The notes beneath the pieces are model-generated. The model saw nothing but the letters and a program-made list of their open reading frames with translations. It ran no database searches and had not been told where the DNA came from. Below, piece after piece: positions 1-5,035 of a stretch of 5,077 nucleotides of DNA; the first letter of the stretch is position 1, and every line of letters begins with the position of its first letter. Origin of the DNA: Clostridia bacterium (GTDB taxonomy: Bacteria; Bacillota; Clostridia; UMGS1810); assembly GCA_016293435.1 (NCBI GenBank), contig JAEDEG010000156.1, positions 1 through 5,077 of the forward strand. Direction: 5' to 3'. A program made the translations under genes and the position numbers.

Positions 1-122
1 AGGTAAATTCCAATTCCCTTTTTGGAGGCATTGACAGAAAAAAACACAAAAATTCAGAGGACAATCCATATACTGTTTATCTAAAAGGTACTTGCATGTT
101 CGGGGGAGTTGATGTAAAATGA
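1..122 (+). CDS. LiaF-like C-terminal domain protein, 3' end only (partial)
   Basis: The reading frame starting at base 3 is open from the window edge to a TGA at 120-122, giving 39 codons. The peptide contains NSLFGGIDRKK and ends in YLKGTCMFGGVDVK. This repeated FGG(I/V)D pattern, with a last strand that ends the protein just after FGGVDVK, is typical of the C-terminal beta domain of LiaF/YvqF-type proteins (cell wall-active antibiotic response family, formerly DUF2154). Family members usually carry N-terminal membrane helices, which would lie upstream of this window. In Bacillus LiaF is a negative regulator of the LiaRS envelope-stress system; that role is family knowledge and is not shown here. 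The stop overlaps the start of the next gene as ATGA (119-122), so the two are probably translationally coupled. The fragment is short, but the frame, the motif and the coupling to a LiaG-like gene agree. Confidence 0.75.
   Translation, partial: VNSNSLFGGIDRKKHKNSEDNPYTVYLKGTCMFGGVDVK
102..108 (+). promoter_or_regulatory. Ribosome binding site for the LiaG-like gene
   Basis: GGGGGAG ends 10 bases before the ATG at 119. It lies within the last codons of the LiaF-like gene, which supports the 119 start over 128 and supports translational coupling. Confidence 0.55.
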
Positions 123-940
123 CAACAATGCAAAAAATCATTAAATGTTTTGCGTTGGCTTTTGCGATATTTTTAAGCATCAGTATAATCGGCGGTATTT
201 GCGGAGCGCTTTTTCACGTTTCATACTTTTTTTCGGGAAATACGCAGGATGAAATGAAAAAGCACATTATCGGAAATAATTTTACAAGCCTTAGTGTGAA
301 TATAAGCGCCGCAGAGCTTGAAATAAAAACAGGCGAAGAATTTGTTATTGAAACAAATAACCGATATTTAAGCTATAAACAAAACGGTGAAAATTTAAGA
401 ATTTATGAAACAAAACCATTTTTTGCTTTACGCAAAGGAATGAAGGTTACCCTAACCGTACCGAAAGAAACGGTTTTTGACTATGCGGATATAGATGCCG
501 GAGCGGGCAAGGTTACAATAGACGAGCTTTTGGCAGGCTCACTCAATATTGAGCTTGGTGCCGGAGAACTTAAGGCAGAGCGGCTTGATGCATTGGACAA
601 AGCCGAAATTGACGGCGGAGCCGGCAGTGTAACAATCATGAGTGGACTTCTTAATAATGCTGATATTGATATGGGCGTGGGCGAACTCAATTTAACAAGC
701 GAGCTTGACGGAAAAAGCAGTATTGATTACGGATTAGGAGAAACAAATCTTGTGCTTTTGGGAACAGATGACGACTATAAAATAGAGCTTGACAAGGGTA
801 TTGGAGAAGCGTGGCTTGAAGGCGTGAAAATGAGCGATGACTCGGTTTACGGCGGCGGAAGCAGACGTGTTGAAATAGACGGCGGCATCGGTGAGCTCAA
901 TATAATCTTTAAGCCCAAGCCCGACGAAGGTCAGATATGA
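119..940 (+). CDS. Membrane-anchored DUF4097 / LiaG-like beta-repeat protein
   Basis: A 273-residue protein with one N-terminal hydrophobic segment (about residues 7-37), which should be a membrane anchor or uncleaved signal. The rest looks extracytoplasmic and beta-rich. From about residue 123 it shows seven successive turns of the form (I/L)(D/E)xGxGxxx(I/L), with the GxG at residues 128, 147, 167, 186, 205, 227 and 256. The 19-22 residue spacing over the first six suggests a right-handed beta-solenoid, as in DUF4097 (putative adhesin) proteins, the family that includes Bacillus LiaG. No catalytic residues are evident. The ATG at 119 is preferred over the in-frame ATG at 128 because GGGGGAG (102-108) lies 10 bases upstream of 119 and 19 upstream of 128. 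The gene overlaps the LiaF-like stop by ATGA and its own TGA overlaps the next ATG the same way. A role in envelope-stress sensing is inferred from family and neighbour; the ligand is unknown. Confidence 0.85.
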   Translation: MTTMQKIIKCFALAFAIFLSISIIGGICGALFHVSYFFSGNTQDEMKKHIIGNNFTSLSVNISAAELEIKTGEEFVIETNNRYLSYKQNGENLRIYETKPFFALRKGMKVTLTVPKETVFDYADIDAGAGKVTIDELLAGSLNIELGAGELKAERLDALDKAEIDGGAGSVTIMSGLLNNADIDMGVGELNLTSELDGKSSIDYGLGETNLVLLGTDDDYKIELDKGIGEAWLEGVKMSDDSVYGGGSRRVEIDGGIGELNIIFKPKPDEGQI

Positions 941-1305
941 AAAGGAGCTTAAGTAAAATGAGAAATTTAGCAAAAATTCTTTTATCGGTATGTATACTTC
1001 TTATATCTCTTATTTTGATTATGATAAGCACAGCATTATTTGAGTTTTTGCCGATCGATTGGTCGATTTTGCTTGTGGTACTCAGCAGTATAACCTTTAT
1101 TATAGCGCTTGTCGCAGCGATACTGCTCGATTACAGTGCCGGTGATTATGAGTGCAAGAAATGCGGACAAAGGTTCAAGCCTACACTTGGAGCTTATGTC
1201 TGGGGAGCACATACATTGACAACAAGATATTTAAAATGTCCGCACTGCAAAGAAAAGAGCTTTTGCAAAAGGAGATTATCGAAACTTGACCAAGGTAAAT
1301 TATAA
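937..1305 (+). CDS. Two-helix membrane protein with C-terminal zinc ribbon
   Basis: A protein of up to 122 residues with two strongly hydrophobic segments (about residues 13-35 and 43-64) separated by a short loop, then a soluble tail with a zinc-ribbon pattern: C73-x2-C76, a 24-residue spacer containing AYVWGAHTLTTRYLK, then C101-x2-C104, plus an extra C110. The basic end (KRRLSKLDQGKL) fits a cytoplasmic tail. The family resembles unnamed Clostridia proteins with the same tail; I know of no assigned function. Two starts are possible. ATG 937 overlaps the upstream TGA (ATGA) and has GAAGG 6 bases before it. ATG 958 (residue 8, giving MRNLAKILL) has AAAGGAG 10 bases before it and would give a 115-residue protein. 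The longer form is listed, but the shorter one is about equally likely. The zinc ribbon could bind a protein partner or nucleic acid; neither can be decided from sequence. Confidence 0.8.
   Translation: MKRSLSKMRNLAKILLSVCILLISLILIMISTALFEFLPIDWSILLVVLSSITFIIALVAAILLDYSAGDYECKKCGQRFKPTLGAYVWGAHTLTTRYLKCPHCKEKSFCKRRLSKLDQGKL
941..947 (+). promoter_or_regulatory. Possible ribosome binding site favouring an ATG 958 start
   Basis: AAAGGAG sits immediately after the upstream stop and 10 bases before the in-frame ATG at 958. It competes with GAAGG (926-930), which serves the ATG at 937. It is the reason the start of the zinc-ribbon gene is uncertain by seven codons. Confidence 0.5.
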
Positions 1306-1306
1306 T
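1301..1306 (+). promoter_or_regulatory. Possible -10 element before the DUF3795-type gene
   Basis: TATAAT, a perfect match to the sigma-A -10 hexamer, covers the last codons of the zinc-ribbon gene. It lies 77 bases before the GTG at 1383. No good -35 is found at 16-18 bases upstream (only weak TCGAAA / ATCGAA-like sequence), and AT-rich DNA yields such hexamers by chance, so this is a weak candidate for an internal promoter. Confidence 0.2.
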
Positions 1307-1368
1307 GAATATTGAGGTATAAAGCTATGGCTATGTGGAATTTCTTTCTCTTGCATTAAGCTTATCAT

Positions 1369-1375
1369 AAGGGGG
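1369..1375 (+). promoter_or_regulatory. Ribosome binding site that sets a GTG start
   Basis: AAGGGGG lies 7 bases before the GTG at 1383. No in-frame ATG follows near the conserved N-terminus (the next Met is residue 69), and the Cys cluster begins at residue 6, so GTG is the only sensible start. The site partly overlaps a small palindrome, CTTATcATAAG (1361-1371). Confidence 0.7.
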
Positions 1376-1382
1376 AAAAATA

Positions 1383-1838
1383 GTGAAACAATCTATATGC
1401 GGGGCTGATTGTGAAAACTGCGGCTACGGAAAAAACAACGGCTGCGCGGGATGCGCAGAGTCCAAGGGATGTCCTTTCGGAAAAAAATGCTTTATAGCTC
1501 AATACATAAATACGGGCGGAAAAGATAGTTACAATTTATTTAAGGAGAATTTGATCGAAGAGTTTAACTCACTAAATATTCCCGGTATGCCAAAAATTCA
1601 TGAGCTGTATGCGTTAATCGGTGCTTATGTAAATTTGGCATATCCGATGCCGAGCGGAAATACTGTTAAACTGCTTGATGACAAGCAGATATACCTGGGT
1701 AATCAGGTAGAATGTGAGTTTAATGACGGAGAACTCGCAAGATGCTATGGATTGGTGGCAGGATTAGATTTTTTGCTTGTTTGCGAATACGGGGCAAATT
1801 GTTCGAATCCGGAAATTATTGTTTATAAAAAAAGATAA
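1383..1838 (+). CDS. Cys-rich DUF3795-type protein
   Basis: A 151-residue soluble protein with no signal peptide or membrane segment. Seven cysteines lie in the first 36 residues (C6, C10, C13, C21, C24, C30, C36), in the order C-x3-C-x2-C-x7-C-x2-C-x5-C-x5-C, opening with CGADCENC. This resembles the N-terminal Cys cluster of the DUF3795 family, whose members open with a CGxxCxxC-like motif; a metal site (zinc or Fe-S) is plausible but unproven. The C-terminal part (LDDKQIYLGNQVE, then CYGLVAG, then LLVCEYG) looks like a small beta domain and ends IIVYKKR. Start is GTG with a good Shine-Dalgarno. It follows a 77-base gap, the largest in the gene string, so it could head its own transcript. 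The next gene begins 22 bases after its stop. Function is unknown; the family call is fairly secure. Confidence 0.8.
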   Translation: MKQSICGADCENCGYGKNNGCAGCAESKGCPFGKKCFIAQYINTGGKDSYNLFKENLIEEFNSLNIPGMPKIHELYALIGAYVNLAYPMPSGNTVKLLDDKQIYLGNQVECEFNDGELARCYGLVAGLDFLLVCEYGANCSNPEIIVYKKR

Positions 1839-1860
1839 AAAGAATTGGGATGTGGTAATT

Positions 1861-2055
1861 ATGGAAAAACGATTATATAAATCAAACGAAAACAGAAAAA
1901 TAAGCGGTGTATGTGGGGGCATAGCAGAATTTTTTAATATAGATCCAACCTTGGTTCGATTGGGTTGGGTGCTGTTTTGTGCACTGGGCGGCAGCGGTAT
2001 AATTGCATATATCATTGCTGCAATTATTATTCCCACAAATCCGACATATATTTAA
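1861..2055 (+). CDS. Minimal PspC-domain membrane protein
   Basis: A 64-residue protein that is essentially one PspC domain. It has KRLYKSNENRKISGVCGGIAEFF at residues 3-25, including the hallmark GVCGGIAE, then NIDPTLVRLGWVLF leading into a hydrophobic stretch (about residues 32-57) that ends IIPTNP. This matches the full domain (Lys/Arg-Leu-Tyr start, GVCGG(I/L)AE, (I/V)DPT(L/I)VR, terminal (I/L)P) with no extra C-terminal region, unlike proteobacterial PspC, which is about twice as long. PspC proteins sit in the inner membrane and take part in envelope-stress signalling; small Firmicute forms are mostly uncharacterised. The frame is open further upstream, but the domain begins at ATG 1861. 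The Shine-Dalgarno is poor (TTGGGATG), so translation may depend on coupling to the gene ending 22 bases upstream. The next gene starts 2 bases after its stop. Confidence 0.9.
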   Translation: MEKRLYKSNENRKISGVCGGIAEFFNIDPTLVRLGWVLFCALGGSGIIAYIIAAIIIPTNPTYI

Positions 2056-2057
2056 AA

Positions 2058-2621
2058 ATGCCAAGCGAGATGAAACATTTACCAAATATAATTACACTGT
2101 CAAGGATAGCGTCATCTCTTGCATTGATGCCGATATCCCTTTTTTCAAATTTTTTCTTTGTTGTTTATACCTACTGCGGTGTTTCTGATATATTGGACGG
2201 TGCTTTGGCAAGAATACTGCATTGCAACGATGAATTCGGAGCAAGACTTGACAGCATTGCGGACATTGTATTTTATGCTGTTACGGCATTTAAAATTTTG
2301 CCTGTACTATGCAGCAAATTAACTCCCTCGATTTGGTATATCATCACTGCAACGGTGATAATCAGAATAATTTCCTATACGGCTGCGGTAATAAAATACC
2401 GCCGCTTTGCTTCACTGCATACATATATGAATAAGCTGACGGGATTTTTTGTTTTTACGGTTCCTTACATCATATTTTTGCCGTTTGCTAAAACGGCTTG
2501 TATGATAATAAGCGTTGTGGCTTTGATAGCCGCAGCGGAGGAACTTATTATTCATATACGTACATATCAATACTGCGCCGACATAAAAACATTATTCAGG
2601 AGGAAATCACATGAAACTTAA
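2058..2621 (+). CDS. CDP-alcohol phosphatidyltransferase family protein
   Basis: A 187-residue integral membrane enzyme of the CDP-alcohol phosphatidyltransferase class I family, which moves a phosphatidyl group from CDP-diacylglycerol to an alcohol such as glycerol phosphate, serine or inositol phosphate. The signature is complete: D44-x2-D47-G48-x2-A51-R52-x8-G61-x3-D65-x3-D69, with all four metal-binding or catalytic Asp present. The N-terminus (KHLPNIITLSRIASS) matches the usual amphipathic PNxxTLxR entry. Hydrophobic segments at about 18-40, 66-84, 91-112, 126-143 and 146-166 fit the 5-6 helix fold. The acceptor alcohol cannot be told from sequence, so no gene symbol is given. The frame is open from 1965, but that would overlap the PspC gene by 91 bases. 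ATG 2058, 2 bases after the PspC stop, fits best, with ATG 2070 as alternative; neither has a good Shine-Dalgarno, implying coupling. The 3' end overlaps the peptidase gene by 11 bases. Confidence 0.9.
   Translation: MPSEMKHLPNIITLSRIASSLALMPISLFSNFFFVVYTYCGVSDILDGALARILHCNDEFGARLDSIADIVFYAVTAFKILPVLCSKLTPSIWYIITATVIIRIISYTAAVIKYRRFASLHTYMNKLTGFFVFTVPYIIFLPFAKTACMIISVVALIAAAEELIIHIRTYQYCADIKTLFRRKSHET
2598..2603 (+). promoter_or_regulatory. Strong ribosome binding site inside the upstream gene
   Basis: AGGAGG, a perfect Shine-Dalgarno, lies 7 bases before the ATG at 2611 and within the last codons of the phosphatidyltransferase gene. It fixes the peptidase start and suggests high, possibly coupled translation. 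It is the strongest such site in the window. Confidence 0.8.
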
Positions 2622-4953
2622 AAAACTTTTAACAGCAATTTTAGCATTGTCAATGCTTTTGGGAAATACAGCTTTTGCCGACCAAATATATGTAACACGA
2701 GGCGAGGTTGCGGATATGCTGCTCTCTGCGGCAGATGACTACAATCCGACTGCTTTGAGAAGTGACATAATCAAGGGCTACGGCGGCGATGGTGAGCTTC
2801 ACGAAGATTGGAACATTACACGTGCCGAGGCGCTTGTTATGCTTAGTCGTGCGTTTGGAACACTCCCCGAGCTTACGGGGCATAACGCACGTGTTGCACT
2901 CAAAAGCGGTGATTTTACCGATATTCCCGAATGGGCAAGACAAGAGCTTCAGCCCGTGCTTGATGCAGGGATATCGGCAGGAACGGCAGAGGGGATTTTT
3001 TCTCCGTCGGATGATGTGACAAAGGAACAGATGAATCTGTTTATACAGCGAGCGTACGCTTTATTCGGTACAAACGAAAAGGATGATTTTTATGCATCGG
3101 TCAACAAAGACGCGCTTAATGAGCTTGAAATAAAGCCGGGACGTGTGCTTGCGGGAACTTTGTTTGATTTGCAGGATGAAAGCACCATGCAGGTGAATGA
3201 AATTATAAAAGAGGTTACATCGGGAAAATGGGAAAAGGGTACAAAGGAGCAGAAAATTGCAGACCTTTATAACAATATCTTAGATGTAGAAAGCCGCAAC
3301 AAAATCAGCGTTGCGCCAATTGTGCCGTACCTTGAAATGATAGACGAGGCAAATAATGTTACCGAGCTTATGAACGTTCAGAACACGCTTATGGAAAAGC
3401 TATACTGTGCGCCCTTTGCCGCTTTCAGTCTTACGGTAGATTTCAAGGACAGCACAAAGTATATACCGGTTTTTGGCGTTTACAATCCGAATATGACAAA
3501 GGATTTTTATCTTTCGGGAACAGAGGTGCAAAAGGCTGCCTATTTAAAATATTTAAAAACAGTAATGGAGCTTGCGGGCGTGGATGTAACCGATGCTCAG
3601 ATTGAGGAGTTTTATAATTTTGAAAAGAGCCTTGCCGAAAAAATGCTGAACACCGAGGACATGAACAATGTAGATAAATTTTACAACACATATACCCTTG
3701 ATGAAATACAGGCACTTTTCCCGTCTGTTGATGCCGAAAAGCTTTTGACTGCATCGGGCATAAAAAAAGAGGATAAGTTTCTTGTAACAGATGTTGGACT
3801 GACTGAGGAATTTGCACGTCTTTTGACTGATGAAAATATTGGGGTGCTGAAAACAGCGGCAAAGCTTACGGTAATTTTAAGCTACGGCACCACGCTTAAT
3901 ACCGAATTTGTCGATGCGTCAAATGTTTTTAATCAGGAATTTTTGGGTATTTCGGGAACATATTCCGACGAGGAGCGTGCGGCGATTATCGTTTCGAGCA
4001 TTATGCCCGATTACATCGGTGAGATATATGCCGAAAAATATTTCACCGAGGAGGCAAAGCAAGACGTATTAAAAATGGTCAATGATATTATATCGGTGTA
4101 TAAAAAGCGTATCGGCGATTTAACGTGGATGAGCAATGAAACAAAGGAAAAAGCAATCCGCAAGCTGGACACGATGAAAATTAAAATCGGCTATCCCGAC
4201 AACTGGGACACATATCTTGACGATGTTCAGATAAAGCCTGTGTCAGAGGGTGGCAGCTATTTTGAAAATATGCTTTCCGTTGCTAAAGGCTCCAAAAAGG
4301 AATTATCAAATTTGCAGGGCAAGAGTGTTGACAAAACCAAATGGGCAATGTATCCATATACGGTAAATGCCTGTTACAGTTCCACCTCAAACGACATCAC
4401 ATTCCCCGCTGCGATACTTCAGCCGCCCATGTATGACGTCAATGCATCATATGAGGAAAATCTCGGCAGTATAGGATATATTATTGCACACGAGATTACA
4501 CACGCATTCGACAATAACGGAGCAAAGTTTGACGAAAACGGCAATGCCGCCGATTGGTGGACGGAGGAAGATTATGCTGCGTTTGAAAAGCTGTGTGAAA
4601 AGATGGCATCTTTTTATGACGGCTGCGAAAGCATTCCCGGTATTGCAATGAACGGAAAACTTACTCTTAGCGAAAATGTAGCGGATCAAGGCGCTGTGCA
4701 GTGTATAACAGAGGTTGCAGCAGGTCTTGAAAATCCCGATTACAAGGTGTTTTACCGCTCGATGGCCGGGGCTTGGGCAAGCACAAGAACGCGCGAATAT
4801 GCTCAGTATGCGGCAAGCGTAGACCTACACAGCGATGAAAAGCTGCGCGTAAACCGTGTGGTTGTAAATTGTGATGAATTTTATAAAGCCTTTGATATAA
4901 AGGTGGGTGACGGTATGTATGTGCCGGAGGATGAACGCGTGAAAATTTGGTAA
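2611..4953 (+). CDS. Secreted M13 (neprilysin-like) zinc metallopeptidase with N-terminal SLH domains
   Basis: A 780-residue exported endopeptidase. Residues 1-23 are a Sec signal peptide (basic MKLKK, hydrophobic core, AFA|D cleavage, no lipobox). Residues 28-153 carry SLH-type repeats: a partial one with VTRGEVADML, a second with DIIKGYG and TRAE at 70-73, and a third starting FTDIPEWARQ and ending QRAYALFG. SLH domains typically bind secondary cell-wall polymers. The M13 N-lobe begins at DDFYASVN (158-165). Catalytic elements are all present: NAxY substrate motif N586-A587-C588-Y589 followed by YSSTSND and FPAAILQPP; HEITH with H627 and H631 as zinc ligands and E628 as general base; E688 (third ligand) and D692 in ENVAD; H740 and R746 with the same 6-residue spacing as neprilysin H711/R717; and a C-terminal Trp. 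No truncation or frameshift is seen. It should be an active surface-held peptidase cutting oligopeptides; the substrate is unknown. It is the last gene of the string. Confidence 0.95.
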   Translation: MKLKKLLTAILALSMLLGNTAFADQIYVTRGEVADMLLSAADDYNPTALRSDIIKGYGGDGELHEDWNITRAEALVMLSRAFGTLPELTGHNARVALKSGDFTDIPEWARQELQPVLDAGISAGTAEGIFSPSDDVTKEQMNLFIQRAYALFGTNEKDDFYASVNKDALNELEIKPGRVLAGTLFDLQDESTMQVNEIIKEVTSGKWEKGTKEQKIADLYNNILDVESRNKISVAPIVPYLEMIDEANNVTELMNVQNTLMEKLYCAPFAAFSLTVDFKDSTKYIPVFGVYNPNMTKDFYLSGTEVQKAAYLKYLKTVMELAGVDVTDAQIEEFYNFEKSLAEKMLNTEDMNNVDKFYNTYTLDEIQALFPSVDAEKLLTASGIKKEDKFLVTDVGLTEEFARLLTDENIGVLKTAAKLTVILSYGTTLNTEFVDASNVFNQEFLGISGTYSDEERAAIIVSSIMPDYIGEIYAEKYFTEEAKQDVLKMVNDIISVYKKRIGDLTWMSNETKEKAIRKLDTMKIKIGYPDNWDTYLDDVQIKPVSEGGSYFENMLSVAKGSKKELSNLQGKSVDKTKWAMYPYTVNACYSSTSNDITFPAAILQPPMYDVNASYEENLGSIGYIIAHEITHAFDNNGAKFDENGNAADWWTEEDYAAFEKLCEKMASFYDGCESIPGIAMNGKLTLSENVADQGAVQCITEVAAGLENPDYKVFYRSMAGAWASTRTREYAQYAASVDLHSDEKLRVNRVVVNCDEFYKAFDIKVGDGMYVPEDERVKIW

Positions 4954-5035
4954 AAAATAAGCCAAAAAAGTTTTAGTATATGTTTGGAAAACGGGACAAT
5001 CATTTTGTGGCTGAATATGAATACTTATAACTAAA

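Noticed and set aside
481..690. A minus-strand open frame of 69 codons rich in Ser, Pro and Ala
   Set aside because: It is the antisense shadow of the Gly/Asp/Glu repeats of the LiaG-like gene; the repetitive composition explains the open frame.
1287..1306. TTGACC followed by TATAAT as a sigma-A promoter
   Set aside because: The spacer is about 9 bases, far too short for a functional -35/-10 pair; only the -10 hexamer is kept, at low confidence.
1327..1359. A 10-residue open frame MAMWNFFLLH in the 77-base gap, as a possible leader peptide
   Set aside because: Only a weak GAGG lies upstream, there is no run of regulatory codons and no attenuator-like hairpin follows; it is within chance expectation.
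1777..1860. Upstream extension of the PspC reading frame to ATG 1777
   Set aside because: It would overlap the DUF3795-type gene by 62 bases, and the added residues are not part of the PspC domain, which begins cleanly at Met 1861.
1965..2057. Upstream extension of the phosphatidyltransferase frame to ATG 1965
   Set aside because: It would cover 91 bases of the PspC gene and adds a Cys/His/Tyr-rich stretch unlike the family N-terminus, which starts near KHLPNIITLSR.
3443..3862. A 139-codon open frame on the minus strand inside the peptidase gene
   Set aside because: Composition is unlike a real protein (many Pro, Gln, His, Cys), there is no recognisable domain, and it lies antisense to a well-supported M13 gene.
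4960..4993. CCAAA...TTTGG as a terminator just after the peptidase stop
   Set aside because: Only a 5-bp AT-rich stem with a loop of about 16 bases and no T-tract; too weak to call.
5005..5031. TTGTGG and TATAAC as a promoter reading out of the window
   Set aside because: The spacer is only 15 bases and the -35 match is poor; AT-rich sequence gives such pairs by chance.
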